A DNA stretch of 64,000 nucleotides from Prochlorococcus sp. AG-449-J16. Lineage in GTDB: Bacteria > Cyanobacteriota > Cyanobacteriia > PCC-6307 > Cyanobiaceae. The translations under genes and the position numbers were made by a program. The stretch's first letter is position 1, and each line of letters opens with the position of its first letter. This document shows, piece by piece, positions 40,414 to 50,659 of the stretch. The stretch lies in the NCBI GenBank assembly GCA_003209565.1, contig QCQK01000002.1:1-64000 (forward strand), written 5' to 3'. The notes under the pieces are model-generated. The model was given only the letters and a program-made list of their open reading frames with translations, was not told the DNA's origin and did not search any database.

Positions 40414-41733
40414 TTGCTTAAAAAAAATTTTATTATTTTATTAGCGACAACCTTTTCTGGGATATTTTTTAATAATTTTGCAGAAGCAACCGTTTTAAAT
40501 AATAGTTATAAGGAAGTAATTGATCATGTTTGGCAAATTGTATATAGAGATTTTCTTGATTCAAGTGGAAAGTTTCAAAAGTCTAATTGGATTAAGCTAA
40601 GAAAGGAATTTTTGTCAAAAACATATTCAGATAGCAATGAAGCATATGATGCTATAAGAGATATGCTTTCGAGTTTAGATGATTCTTACACAAGATTTTT
40701 AGAGCCCAGAGAATTTAATCAAATGAGAATAGATACCTCTGGAGAATTAACAGGAGTTGGGATCCAAATAGTTAAAGATGAAGAATCTGATGATTTAATA
40801 ATTATTTCTCCTATAGAGGGCACACCCGCTTATGAAGCTGGCATCAAAGCAAGAGATAAAATATTATCTATAGATGATATTTCTACTAAAAGTATGAATA
40901 TTGAGGAGGCCGTTAAATTAATAAGAGGACAAAGAGGTACTAAAGTTAAACTTGAAATCCTTAGAGATTCCAGATCTTTTTTTAAGGTTTTATTAAGAGA
41001 AAAGATAGAAATAAAAACTGTTTCAAGTAAAGTTAATACAACCAAAAACGGCTTATTAATTGGCTATGTAAGAATTAAACAATTTAATGCTAATGCATCA
41101 AAAGAGACGAGAGATGCTATTAAGGATTTAGAAACAAAAAGAGTCTCTGGATATGTTCTTGACTTGAGAAGTAATCCAGGAGGTTTATTAGAATCAAGCA
41201 TTGATATCTCAAGACACTTCATTAATAAAGGAGTAATAGTAAGTACAGTAAGCAAAGATGGTTTAAAAGAAACAAAAAGAGGAAATGGTCAAGCTCTAAC
41301 AAAAAAGCCCTTAGTTGTTTTAGTTAATGAAGGCTCTGCGAGTGCTAGTGAAATAGTTTCTGGTGCAATAAAAGATAACAAAAGAGGAAAATTAGTTGGG
41401 AAGAAAACGTTTGGTAAAGGTCTAGTTCAATCTATGAGAACACTGGTTGATGGTTCAGGATTAACTGTTACAGTCGCTAAGTATTTAACTCCCAACGGCA
41501 CTGATATAAACAAATCTGGAATTATTCCAGATATAGAAGTAAAAATGAATATTAATCCTATTCTCCAAAGAGAGATTGGAACTAGAAAAGATAAACAATA
41601 TAGAGCTGGTGAAAAAGAGCTAATAAAAATAATTAATAGAAAGAATCAGATAAGTGAATTTAAACCTAACACTACAAACCTTAATGCATTCCTGGGAATT
41701 AATAAGGAAGATAAAGTATTTAAATTTAATTAA
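40414..41733 (+). CDS. ctpA: C-terminal processing peptidase (S41, PDZ)
   Basis: LDDSYTRFLEPREF; GVGIQIV; YVLDLRSNPGGLLESSIDIS; GSASASEIVSGAIKDNKRGKLVGKKTFGKG; TTG start. Confidence 0.93.
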   Translation: MLKKNFIILLATTFSGIFFNNFAEATVLNNSYKEVIDHVWQIVYRDFLDSSGKFQKSNWIKLRKEFLSKTYSDSNEAYDAIRDMLSSLDDSYTRFLEPREFNQMRIDTSGELTGVGIQIVKDEESDDLIIISPIEGTPAYEAGIKARDKILSIDDISTKSMNIEEAVKLIRGQRGTKVKLEILRDSRSFFKVLLREKIEIKTVSSKVNTTKNGLLIGYVRIKQFNANASKETRDAIKDLETKRVSGYVLDLRSNPGGLLESSIDISRHFINKGVIVSTVSKDGLKETKRGNGQALTKKPLVVLVNEGSASASEIVSGAIKDNKRGKLVGKKTFGKGLVQSMRTLVDGSGLTVTVAKYLTPNGTDINKSGIIPDIEVKMNINPILQREIGTRKDKQYRAGEKELIKIINRKNQISEFKPNTTNLNAFLGINKEDKVFKFN

Positions 41734-42644
41734 TTACTCATATCAAGCATTCTTTTTATTGGTACATAGGCTCTTCTTATTATTTCTTCGTCAAGTTCGA
41801 TAGACGGGGAATTATTTTTCAAACAATCTAGAATCTTTTCTAAAGTATTTAATTTCATATATGGACACTCGTTACACTTACAGCCTTCTATATCTGGAAC
41901 CTCTATAAAAATTTTGTTAGGTTCTTTCTTTTTCATTTGATGGATTATTCCAGGTTCAGTTAATACTATGTAAGTTTTAGATGAATCTTTACTTATGAAA
42001 TCAAGCAGTTTACTTGTTGATCCAATAAAGTCTGAGAGGATTAGTAAATTTTGACTACATTCTGGATGAGCAATTACTTTTGATCCTGGATTTTGATATT
42101 TTAATTTTAGAAGTGCTTCTTCACTAAATGATTCATGAACAATGCAGCTGCCAGGCCATAATTTAAGTTCTCTTCCTGAATTTTTCTGTACCCATCTCCC
42201 AAGGTTCTGATCTGGCGCAAATATTATCTTTTTATCCTTAGGTATTTTTTTAATTAATGAGACTGCATTGCTGCTTGTACATATCAGATCACTTTGCGCT
42301 TTTACTTCTGCAGTACAATTTATATAACTTACGACATAGTGATCTGGATTTTCTTCCCTAAATTTTTGAAATTTATCTGAGGGGCAATCATCTGCTAATG
42401 AGCATCCCGCATCAATATCTGGTAAAAGGACTGTTTTATTTGGGCTAAGTATTTTTGCAGTTTCGGCCATAAAGTGTACACCGCAAAAAATTATTATATC
42501 TGCATCATTATTTGCAGCTTTCCTAGATAGATCTAATGAATCGCCAATAAAATCTGCAATTTCTTGAATTTCTGGAGCTTGATAATAGTGCGCAAGAATA
42601 ATAGCATTAGCGTTTTTGCAACGCTCCTTTATTTCAGAAATCAA
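41730..42644 (-). CDS. nadA: Quinolinate synthase
   Basis: ANAIILAHYYQAPEIQEIADFIGDSLDLSRKAA; CKCNECPYM. Confidence 0.95.
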   Translation of the reverse strand: MISEIKERCKNANAIILAHYYQAPEIQEIADFIGDSLDLSRKAANNDADIIIFCGVHFMAETAKILSPNKTVLLPDIDAGCSLADDCPSDKFQKFREENPDHYVVSYINCTAEVKAQSDLICTSSNAVSLIKKIPKDKKIIFAPDQNLGRWVQKNSGRELKLWPGSCIVHESFSEEALLKLKYQNPGSKVIAHPECSQNLLILSDFIGSTSKLLDFISKDSSKTYIVLTEPGIIHQMKKKEPNKIFIEVPDIEGCKCNECPYMKLNTLEKILDCLKNNSPSIELDEEIIRRAYVPIKRMLDMSN

Positions 42645-42747
42645 ATCCTCTTCGTTTTGAACTGATTTCTGTTTTGCAGTAGAAGTTATACTGGTCAGGA
42701 TTTAGAATATCTCTAAATAGATTATATGCCTTTAAACAGAAAAAATT

Positions 42748-43581
42748 CTGACAAATTTAAAAATTGCTATTGTTGGTGACTGTCATGGTCAATGGTCTGA
42801 AATAGACTTGAAAGTCTTATCGATTATTAAACCAAATATTGTTTTATTTGTTGGTGATATTTCTGATGGGAGTGTCAAAATAATAAAAAAAATCAATGAG
42901 ATAAGAATTCCTACTTTCGTGATTTTAGGAAATCATGATAGAGGTAAAGATTCCACAGGCGAAACTCTTTCAAAGCAGATACGTGTTCTTGGTGGAAAAT
43001 ATTGTGCATGGGATTTGAAGGTTTTTAATAATCAAATAAATTTACTATCTGCAAGACCATGTAGTTCTGGCGGCGGCTATTATCTTTCAAAAGAAGTTAA
43101 AGGCGTTTATGGACCCATTACCGAACAAGATTCAATAAATAAAATCATTAAATGTTCAGAAGAGAGTGTCGAAGATATACCTTTAATAATTATGTCTCAT
43201 GCTGGCCCTTCGGGTTTAGGCTCAGAACCTAAAAGCATTTGTGGTAAAGACTGGAAATTACCCTCTTTAGATTGGGGAGATAGAGATTTGTCTGTAGCTA
43301 TTTCTCAAATACAAAAGAGAAGAAAAATTGATCTTGTGATTTTTGGTCATATGCACAATCGGCTTAAAAGAAATCTTGGTTTAAGAGAGATGTTTAAAAT
43401 TGATAGCAAAGGGACAATTTATTTCAATACTGCTGTAGTTCCAAGATATAAAACTGATGAAGATGGGAAATTACTAATTAACTTTTCATGGATTGAGTTT
43501 AAAAAAAAGGAATTAAGACATGTTTCTCACCGATGGTACTCAGAGTCTGGGGAAATTTGTGAAGAAGATAAATTTTTTTAG
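42748..43581 (+). CDS. Metallophosphoesterase (cyanobacterial/plant calcineurin-like); probable CTG start
   Basis: Upstream extension LTNLKIAIVGDCHGQWSEID carries the GDxHG motif; GNHDRG, GHMHNRL. Confidence 0.8.
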   Translation: MTNLKIAIVGDCHGQWSEIDLKVLSIIKPNIVLFVGDISDGSVKIIKKINEIRIPTFVILGNHDRGKDSTGETLSKQIRVLGGKYCAWDLKVFNNQINLLSARPCSSGGGYYLSKEVKGVYGPITEQDSINKIIKCSEESVEDIPLIIMSHAGPSGLGSEPKSICGKDWKLPSLDWGDRDLSVAISQIQKRRKIDLVIFGHMHNRLKRNLGLREMFKIDSKGTIYFNTAVVPRYKTDEDGKLLINFSWIEFKKKELRHVSHRWYSESGEICEEDKFF

Positions 43582-43604
43582 GATTAGATATTTTTGATCA
43601 TATT

Positions 43605-44402
43605 TTAAGTATTTTTGGGCTTTTCATATCTTGAAAATAATGTTTGAGATAAAATATAACCCGCAATTCCTGCTGCTGTAAAAGCTAAACTATTTTTGAA
43701 TAATGGTAATAAATCATTTGTTCTAGATATTATTGGTGCCAGACCAAAAATTCCAAATAACATTCCCCATAAAGGAGAAAGAAGAGCTAAAAATCCAAAT
43801 GATATTATTTGACCTTCTTTTCGTGGGGCAGATGCAAAACCTGCTACTAAACCTCCAAGAATAGATGTACATAAAGTCCATATATATTGTTCTTTGGGTA
43901 GGCCAGGAACAACTTGACATCCTCCTCTTTCAAGACAAATCTTTACTGAATCAATTGCATCTAATACTGCGCCATCCTCACCGTGATCTTTCACATAATA
44001 TTGATTACCAAATCTTGTTTGAAGTTCAACCCAAAATAACCTTGGCATAAAATTAAAATAAGCCTCTCCGACGTTAAAGTTAAGTAAATTGCCTCCTCTA
44101 GGATCAGCGACTATCAATAAACTTGTCTCATCTAAATCCCAATAGTCCTTTATTGCACTACCAGGAGAACTCTCAAACTGAGATAAATATTTAATTTTCC
44201 ACCCACTTTCAATTTCAAGATTATTGAGCTTGTCTTCCAAAGATCTTTTCTGATCAGGGCTTAATGTTTTAGCTAAATCAATTACAGGTGTTTTTTCTTC
44301 TGGTAAGAGATTTGGATTATTTATAGCGAAAACGGGTTTATGTGAAATTAAAACTAATATAGATAGAAATATTCCCAATAAATAGTTAATCTTTGAAGGC
44401 AT
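43605..44402 (-). CDS. TPM-domain protein (Psb32/TLP18.3-like)
   Basis: VIDLAKTLSPDQKRSLEDKLNNLEIESGWKIKYLSQFESSPGSAIKDYWDLDETSLLIVADPRGGNLLNFNVG. Confidence 0.85.
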   Translation of the reverse strand: MPSKINYLLGIFLSILVLISHKPVFAINNPNLLPEEKTPVIDLAKTLSPDQKRSLEDKLNNLEIESGWKIKYLSQFESSPGSAIKDYWDLDETSLLIVADPRGGNLLNFNVGEAYFNFMPRLFWVELQTRFGNQYYVKDHGEDGAVLDAIDSVKICLERGGCQVVPGLPKEQYIWTLCTSILGGLVAGFASAPRKEGQIISFGFLALLSPLWGMLFGIFGLAPIISRTNDLLPLFKNSLAFTAAGIAGYILSQTLFSRYEKPKNT

Positions 44403-44433
44403 AAATAAGTTTTGTCTCTTTATATTTTCGCCG

Positions 44434-45624
44434 ATGAATAGCTTACCCGCGAATAATCCAGATTGGTTAGTAAAAAAAATAATAAAAATGGGTGGGACTA
44501 TAAGTTTTTATGACTTTATGAATTTTGCTTTAAATGATCCTATTAATGGTTATTACGGCAGCGGTAAAGCTGAGTTAGGCGTTGGAGGAGATTTTGTCAC
44601 ATCATCCTCTTTATCTTATGATTTTGCTTTTTTGGCTGGCAAACAAATAGAAGATTGGCTAATTCAGTTCAAAAATAGTTTTTTATCAAATCAGAAATTA
44701 GCTGTAATTGAATTTGGAGCTGGAGATGGAAGCTTTATTAGTGGATTAATTAAATATTTTTTAGAAAATAATAGGAATTTTTTGGAAGGAGTTTCTTTTG
44801 TAATTATTGAACCAAATGAAGGGATGGTAGAAAAACAAAAAAATAAATTGGAGGAATTTTTAAACTTAGGTATCGATATTTTATGGAAAGAATTGGAAGA
44901 AGTAGAGGAAAATAATATAAATGGAATAGTTATTGCAAATGAGGTTTTGGATGCTTTGCCAGTAGAGAGAATAACCTTCTCAAAAGGAAAATTACTTCGA
45001 CAAGCAGTTTCTATAGACAAAAAATCTCATAAATTATTTTTTGATGAAATGCCAATTACAAGTGAATTAGAAAAAAGTATTGAACTTGCTAAAAGTGAGT
45101 TGGGAATTACTATCCCGCCTCAAGATGCTCTTGAAGGATGGACGACAGAATGGCATATAGATAACTCAAAATGGTTAAAAAATATTTATGGAAAAATTAA
45201 TAATGGTATTTTATTGATAATTGATTATGCTAAAGAAGCTAAAAAATACTATACCTCTAAGAATTCTGATGGGACGATAGTTTCATATGAAAATCAAAAA
45301 ATGACGAATAATGTTCTAAATTCTCCTGGAAATTGCGATTTAACATCTCATGTTTGCATAGAAACTTTAATTAATGATGCTGAGAATCTTGGATTTAATA
45401 CTGTTGGAATAACTAAACAAGGAGAGGCCTTGTTGGCACTAGGATTAGCAGAGAGACTTTATGGAATTCAGAAAGAATTTAAGGATGATTTATCAAATGC
45501 CCTTTTAAGAAGAGAGGCATTACTTAGACTCGTTGATCCTGTTTGTTTAGGTGATTTTAAGTGGTTTGTTTTTAAAAAGTTTAATGAGAAGAAAATGGAT
45601 ATAAATTCAACCTGTTTGCGTTAA
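44434..45624 (+). CDS. MidA/NDUFAF7-like SAM-dependent methyltransferase
   Basis: [52 protein letters not shown]. Confidence 0.9.
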   Translation: MNSLPANNPDWLVKKIIKMGGTISFYDFMNFALNDPINGYYGSGKAELGVGGDFVTSSSLSYDFAFLAGKQIEDWLIQFKNSFLSNQKLAVIEFGAGDGSFISGLIKYFLENNRNFLEGVSFVIIEPNEGMVEKQKNKLEEFLNLGIDILWKELEEVEENNINGIVIANEVLDALPVERITFSKGKLLRQAVSIDKKSHKLFFDEMPITSELEKSIELAKSELGITIPPQDALEGWTTEWHIDNSKWLKNIYGKINNGILLIIDYAKEAKKYYTSKNSDGTIVSYENQKMTNNVLNSPGNCDLTSHVCIETLINDAENLGFNTVGITKQGEALLALGLAERLYGIQKEFKDDLSNALLRREALLRLVDPVCLGDFKWFVFKKFNEKKMDINSTCLR

Positions 45625-46712
45625 GAAAAAAACTTTAAAAATAATGAATCTTCTACGTCATCATATATATCTACAGCACCAATTTTTTTCGGTAATATAA
45701 ATCTCATTTTGCCATCACGAACTTTCTTGTCGCCCATAAGTATTGTTAGAACCTCCTTTTTATTTATTTTAGGGATCTCGGTAGGAAGATCGTAACTTTC
45801 TAAGAGAATTTGCTGTCTTTCTAATTCTTCTTTAGACCATAACCCTTTCTCAATTGCTATTTCCCCCGCAATATTCATACCAATTGATATTGCCTCACCA
45901 TGGAGAAATTTGCCGTATCCACATAAATTTTCAATAACGTGACCAAAAGAATGGCCATAATTCAATATTGCTCTAACACCATTTTCATGTTCGTCTTGAG
46001 AAACAATATGAGACTTTGTTTTTATTGAACTATTGATTATTTTAATTAGATATTCATTATTGAGATTTATAATTTCATTCTTGGTTTTTTCAATTTCTAA
46101 ATATTCGAAAAGTTCTTTGTCTCTTATTACTCCGTATTTAATAACTTCGGCCATGCCTGCATTAAATTCTCGTTGGGGCAAACTTTTTAAAGTTTCTGGA
46201 TCAATAAAGACTGCTTTAGGTTGATTAAAAGCCCCAATTAAATTCTTACCTTTTGGATGATTTACTCCTGTTTTCCCTCCTACAGATGAATCAACCATTG
46301 ATAATAATGTTGTTGGAATCTGAATATATTCGATACCTCTCAGCCAAGTAGCAGCCGCGAAACCACTTACGTCTCCAACAATTCCTCCTCCAAGAGCAAT
46401 AATTATTGAATTTCTATCTAAGCCAAATTCAAATGCAATGTCATATATTTCACTTAAGGTTTTTAAGTTTTTATATGATTCCCCAGCCTTGATAAGGAAC
46501 ATTTTGGCCTGAAATTGATTATCTTTTAAATTTTTTAAGAATTTTTCTCCATACAAATTCGATATTTCTTCATTTGAAATCACAAGTATTTTTCTATTCT
46601 TTGTTATTCCAATTTTTAAGAGTTCTTCGCTGATATTATTCAGTATCCCTGCTTCTAGAGTTACTTCATATGACTTCTCACCTAATGGTACTAATATTTT
46701 TCTCTTATTCAC
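45621..46712 (-). CDS. aroB: 3-dehydroquinate synthase
   Basis: [45 protein letters not shown]. Confidence 0.97.
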   Translation of the reverse strand: MNKRKILVPLGEKSYEVTLEAGILNNISEELLKIGITKNRKILVISNEEISNLYGEKFLKNLKDNQFQAKMFLIKAGESYKNLKTLSEIYDIAFEFGLDRNSIIIALGGGIVGDVSGFAAATWLRGIEYIQIPTTLLSMVDSSVGGKTGVNHPKGKNLIGAFNQPKAVFIDPETLKSLPQREFNAGMAEVIKYGVIRDKELFEYLEIEKTKNEIINLNNEYLIKIINSSIKTKSHIVSQDEHENGVRAILNYGHSFGHVIENLCGYGKFLHGEAISIGMNIAGEIAIEKGLWSKEELERQQILLESYDLPTEIPKINKKEVLTILMGDKKVRDGKMRFILPKKIGAVDIYDDVEDSLFLKFFS

Positions 46713-46837
46713 AATTGATTACCTATTTAAAATTTATAAATACTTGGTATTAAATACTTTACATATTAGCAAAATCCTAGCTCTAGATACTTAAAAATTC
46801 AGTTGTTAAGAATTAGAAATGGTAATAAAATCATGCT

Positions 46838-48028
46838 ATGAGTTTAAAAAAAAATATAAACGATATTAAGAAAAATTATTCCCTAGGAATAATTGGAGGT
46901 GGTCAACTGGCCTTGATGTTAACCGAGGCAGCAAAAAAAAGAGATTTAGAAGTCTGTGTGCAAACAAAATCTTGTGATGATCCTGCTGGTTCAAAAGCAG
47001 ATCATGTCATAGAAGCTGATCCTTTAAAGATAAGAGGTAATAAATCATTAATTAGTGAGTGTGAGAAAATAATTTTTGAAAATGAATGGATAAAAATTGA
47101 CAAACTAAATCTACTTGCCAATAATGATATTTTTGTTCCAAGCCTTAGTGCAATTAAGCCATTAGTAGATAGGTTTTCTCAAAAAAAATTAATAGATAGA
47201 ATGAATATTCCCTGTCCAAAATGGATAAGTATTGAAGATCTTAAAAATCTCCCGGATGAAGAAATCAATAATTGGACTTTTCCTCTAATGGCAAAATCAA
47301 ACAAAGGTGGATATGACGGCAAAGGGAACAGAAAAATAAAGACTAAAGAAGATTTAGATTCTTTTTTAACAGAGAATAATTCTGATGAATGGTTAATAGA
47401 AGAATGGATAGAGTATGAAAAAGAACTGGCTCTTGTTGGTTCGAGAGATAGGACCGGCAAGATAAGATTCTTTCCAATAGTTGAGACGTTCCAATTAAAC
47501 CATGTTTGTGATTGGGTTCTTGCACCTGGAACAAATGAATATGATTTGAACTTATTTGCAATAAATATTTTCTCTTCAATAGTCAATGAACTTAATTACG
47601 TTGGAGTTTTAGCCATTGAATTCTTCTATGGAGATAATGGTCTTTTAATTAATGAAATAGCTCCTAGAACGCATAATTCAGCTCATTTCTCTATTGAAGC
47701 TTGCACTTCAAGTCAGTTTGATCAATATGTTTGCATTTCTTCTGGGATAATGCCACCTGAAATTAAAATGAATAGTGAAGGGGCAATTATGATAAATCTA
47801 CTGGGATTAAGAAAGAATTTCCCAATCTCAATGGAAACCAGAATTAAAATGTTATCTGAAATTGAGGGTTCTAATATTCATTGTTATGGTAAATCTCGCG
47901 AAATTCTTGGAAGAAAAATGGCTCACATCACATTTTTATTAAATGGTAAAACGCATTCAGAAAGATATGATGAGGCTCAAGTTTTATTAACTACGGTAAG
48001 AGACATTTGGCCATCTCCAAATGCTTAA
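46838..48028 (+). CDS. purK: 5-(carboxyamino)imidazole ribonucleotide synthase
   Basis: LGIIGGGQLALMLTEAAKKRDLEV; KSNKGGYDGKGN; LLINEIAPRTHNSAHFSIEAC. Confidence 0.96.
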   Translation: MSLKKNINDIKKNYSLGIIGGGQLALMLTEAAKKRDLEVCVQTKSCDDPAGSKADHVIEADPLKIRGNKSLISECEKIIFENEWIKIDKLNLLANNDIFVPSLSAIKPLVDRFSQKKLIDRMNIPCPKWISIEDLKNLPDEEINNWTFPLMAKSNKGGYDGKGNRKIKTKEDLDSFLTENNSDEWLIEEWIEYEKELALVGSRDRTGKIRFFPIVETFQLNHVCDWVLAPGTNEYDLNLFAINIFSSIVNELNYVGVLAIEFFYGDNGLLINEIAPRTHNSAHFSIEACTSSQFDQYVCISSGIMPPEIKMNSEGAIMINLLGLRKNFPISMETRIKMLSEIEGSNIHCYGKSREILGRKMAHITFLLNGKTHSERYDEAQVLLTTVRDIWPSPNA

Positions 48029-48045
48029 AAAAATAAGTTAGAGTT

Positions 48046-48231
48046 AGGTTGCTGGATCTTTGGTTAAGTTCTTCTTTATGTGCTCTGATCTGACTCTCTT
48101 TCGACATGAGGAGACTGTCGTGATGCGGTAGTAAACCGATCTTGTAATCGGAAACGAAAGCCCACTTTGAATCCTCTTCTGGCATTTCCAGGTCGATGCA
48201 GCAGAGGACTGACGGGGATCCGGTGTTACCT
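48046..48231 (+). ncRNA. ssrS: 6S RNA
   Basis: Downstream of purK (known cyanobacterial location); GC-rich; closing stem AGGTTGCTGGATC (48046-48058) pairs with GATCCGGTGTTACCT (48217-48231). Confidence 0.85.
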
Positions 48232-48337
48232 ATCAAAATGCTTGTTATCACAGGCTTTTGGTAGGTATTTCATTTTTTAGGGATAACTTAGCTGTCTTTA
48301 TTCTCTATCATTGTAAATAATATATTTGCCAAAATAC

Positions 48338-48366
48338 TTGACGATCCATTTCTTATGTATTTAAAT
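48338..48366 (+). promoter_or_regulatory. Sigma70-type promoter for 48393 mini-operon
   Basis: TTGACG (48338-48343), 17-nt spacer, TTAAAT (48361-48366). Confidence 0.5.
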
Positions 48367-48370
48367 TGAT

Positions 48371-48385
48371 AGTACACATGTATTA
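48371..48385. promoter_or_regulatory. LexA-like box AGTACACATGTATTA
   Basis: Near-palindromic AGTACA-NN-TGTATT; one mismatch from the cyanobacterial LexA consensus as I recall it (RGTACNNNDGTWCB). Confidence 0.6.
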
Positions 48386-48392
48386 CTAAGTA

Positions 48393-48692
48393 ATGACTTT
48401 AGGAGGAGCTAATGTTTGGACTAATTTTTCTTACGGTTATCGTAATGAGTCCCCAAGTGGTTGGTTGCTTAGCCCAGACCGCAGCAGATTAATTTTATTT
48501 ATAAGGAATAAAAAATCTCCAAGAAATAGTATGAGAATTTTTGCTCATACATATTATGTAAATGATCTTGGTGAGCCAATGGCAATTAAATCATCCACTC
48601 AAATGTATTTGGATAATGCTTGGGATAAATGGCATGACCTTCAATTAGAAGGTTGGACTTTTGAAGAACTTGAATTACCTGAATCAGTATGA
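48393..48692 (+). CDS. Hypothetical protein, paralogue of 50851-51141
   Basis: ANVWTNF..G...E.P.GWLL.....LILF.........RIFAHTYYVNDLGEPMAIKSS. Confidence 0.65.
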   Translation: MTLGGANVWTNFSYGYRNESPSGWLLSPDRSRLILFIRNKKSPRNSMRIFAHTYYVNDLGEPMAIKSSTQMYLDNAWDKWHDLQLEGWTFEELELPESV

Positions 48693-48829
48693 CTAACTTA
48701 AATCCAATCAAAAAGAAACTATCAAAAGTAGATAGAAAGATTTCTACACAAGACTCATCAAAATTATTAGCAGAATTTTTTAATGGTGTTGTCATTGAAC
48801 TTGATGAAGAATGTAAATATGACTCATAA
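48689..48829 (+). CDS. Small hypothetical protein (46 aa)
   Basis: ATGA overlap with 48393-48692; MTNLNPIKKKLSKVDRKISTQDSSKLLAEFFNGVVIELDEECKYDS. Confidence 0.5.
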   Translation: MTNLNPIKKKLSKVDRKISTQDSSKLLAEFFNGVVIELDEECKYDS

Positions 48830-48968
48830 AGAATTGATAGATCAAGTTTCCGCAAATTTATTTAAACAAAGCGGAAAGTTAGAAAGCAGAAGATCATGGT
48901 TAGCAATGAGAAATTATCTCGAGCAATTAGATAGCGAACAACTTAAGTCCATGCTTAAGGATCATTGA
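48819..48968 (+). CDS. Small hypothetical protein (49 aa)
   Basis: Overlaps upstream ORF by 11 bp; MTHKELIDQVSANLFKQSGKLESRRSWLAMRNYLEQLDSEQLKSMLKDH. Confidence 0.55.
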   Translation: MTHKELIDQVSANLFKQSGKLESRRSWLAMRNYLEQLDSEQLKSMLKDH

Positions 48969-48992
48969 TGATTTTGAAACTTTATTTGTGAA

Positions 48993-49109
48993 TTATTTTT
49001 TGGTTTTTATTTTTTTCTTAATTCTTAGAAAACCATAAATTCCAAAGCCAAGCAAAAACATGTCCAAGTAAATATGCCAAGTAGGAAAAATCTGGTGTAT
49101 TAATTCCAT
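48993..49109 (-). CDS. Small TM protein (38 aa) coupled to mini-ligase
   Basis: TAATG stop/start overlap; MELIHQIFPTWHIYLDMFLLGFGIYGFLRIKKKIKTKK. Confidence 0.5.
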   Translation of the reverse strand: MELIHQIFPTWHIYLDMFLLGFGIYGFLRIKKKIKTKK

Positions 49110-49858
49110 TAACTTTTTATTGCTACTTGCCAATAAGGATAATCTAAATTTGATTTTTCTCTAATTAATTGTAATTTTCTAGAATTTATCTTTACTACTA
49201 TTCCATCTGTTGGATATTTCTTAAAAAGCTTCCCTTTTAACCACTCTTTTCTTAACACTTGAACTTGGCTAGTAAAGTTGCATGAAATATCCTGAGGAAT
49301 CGTGAAGCCTAGCTTAGAAAGATTTTTTTTGGACTCATATTGGTTAAGTGTTGAATTAAGTATTTGAAATGCGCAGAAGCTAAGACTTCCAGGAAATCCT
49401 TCTTTAGCTCTGAGAAATCCAGAAGCGATTCTCTGGGAGATATTTGGACTTTGGTTGGGAGCGTATAGTTCACCTCTAACTTGAAGCACTCCTCGAACAG
49501 GGAGATTATTGGGAATGTCTTGAACTTTTATAAGTTTACTAGTAACGTCATTCCCTTTTCTTGAAATTGCTTTCTTCAAAGTTCCATTGCTATATTGCAA
49601 AGCAACTGCACAACCATCAATTTTAGGTTCAATTAATAATCTGGTATCTACTAATAGTCCTTTCAAAAATTCATCTAATGAATTCTTTTCTAATGAAGGT
49701 AAAAATAATTTATTTTTCTTTTTAAAGTAATCACAATCAGGGTTTGTTCTTAATAAATTCTTTTCAAGGTGGTCGAACTGCCTATCAGAGATTAAAGCAT
49801 TACCATTCCTATAATTATAGTCATACCAATCAATTCGTTCTTCTAAATAAGTCTTCAT
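49109..49858 (-). CDS. Stand-alone NAD+-dependent DNA ligase Ia + adenylation domain
   Basis: YDYNYRNGNALISDRQFDHLE (Ia), IEPKIDGCAVAL (KxDG), PTDGIVVKIN, ends YPYWQVAIKS with no OB/HhH/BRCT. Confidence 0.85.
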   Translation of the reverse strand: MKTYLEERIDWYDYNYRNGNALISDRQFDHLEKNLLRTNPDCDYFKKKNKLFLPSLEKNSLDEFLKGLLVDTRLLIEPKIDGCAVALQYSNGTLKKAISRKGNDVTSKLIKVQDIPNNLPVRGVLQVRGELYAPNQSPNISQRIASGFLRAKEGFPGSLSFCAFQILNSTLNQYESKKNLSKLGFTIPQDISCNFTSQVQVLRKEWLKGKLFKKYPTDGIVVKINSRKLQLIREKSNLDYPYWQVAIKS

Positions 49859-49954
49859 TTAATAGGGAGTCTTAAGTTTTTGGCTAGGTATCCAACTTGG
49901 TTTATCTATGATCAATTTTTCTTTGTCTCCATGTTTAACAGTCCATAAAAGAAA

Positions 49955-50065
49955 TTAAGAAATTTGTTTTAGAGATATGCCAACCAAATATCTAGTTTTT
50001 GGACTTATTGATATAAATCCAATTAATAATATTAAAAAAGTGAGTTTAACCATAAGCTTTATCAT
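49955..50065 (-). CDS. Small TM peptide (36 aa)
   Basis: MIKLMVKLTFLILLIGFISISPKTRYLVGISLKQIS. Confidence 0.35.
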   Translation of the reverse strand: MIKLMVKLTFLILLIGFISISPKTRYLVGISLKQIS

Positions 50066-50094
50066 TTTAAACTCAGCGTAATTTTTGCAAACTT

Positions 50095-50352
50095 TTATTT
50101 AATACAATTTTTGTAACCTTCAATCTTGGCTAGTTCATCAATTTTCAAACCTGTTTCTTGTAAAAGAGTTTCTCCTATATCATCTTTATTAAATTTAGTT
50201 AATGCTCCACTGGTAGAGTACTTAATACACTGGTTTTTATATCTTGCTTCTTTGACAATAGGAGATAAATAAAAACCAAATAAGATGATAAAAGCCCCAT
50301 AAGTTACAACTTTTCTGTGGTTTTTCCACCATTCATAAAATTTATTGGCCAC
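50095..50352 (-). CDS. Small single-TM hypothetical protein
   Basis: 85-aa ORF. Confidence 0.55.
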   Translation of the reverse strand: MANKFYEWWKNHRKVVTYGAFIILFGFYLSPIVKEARYKNQCIKYSTSGALTKFNKDDIGETLLQETGLKIDELAKIEGYKNCIK

Positions 50353-50428
50353 TAAAAAACTTACTAACTAATTTCTATTTTAAATTGATTGTCAACAAAT
50401 TACTTTAGTATTTGAAGAAATTTTTAAT

Positions 50429-50659
50429 TTATAGTTTTTCATTAATAGATCTAACCCAAGAATAATACCTTGATTTTCTAATCCTTTGTTCTTGCGAAAC
50501 TAATCTATCCGCAGATTCTGAGGGAGATTCTCCTTTCTCAACTTTTGTTGTAATGGATATACCAAAACCTCTTGCTTCAATTTTTGCAATGCCACCCTCT
50601 AAAAAAAATAAAAAAGACCAACCTTTATTCCATCCTAAATAGAAGGGATTTCGATGCAT
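50429..50659 (-). CDS. Hypothetical protein
   Basis: 76-aa ORF. Confidence 0.5.
   Translation of the reverse strand: MHRNPFYLGWNKGWSFLFFLEGGIAKIEARGFGISITTKVEKGESPSESADRLVSQEQRIRKSRYYSWVRSINEKL

Noticed and set aside
47179-47586. Minus-strand ORFs 47179-47586 and 47343-47579
   Set aside because: Antisense to purK
47991-48251. 86-aa minus-strand ORF
   Set aside because: Overlaps the structured 6S RNA; the open frame reflects its GC-rich composition
48586-48855. 89-aa minus-strand ORF
   Set aside because: Antisense to the coupled 48393-48829 genes
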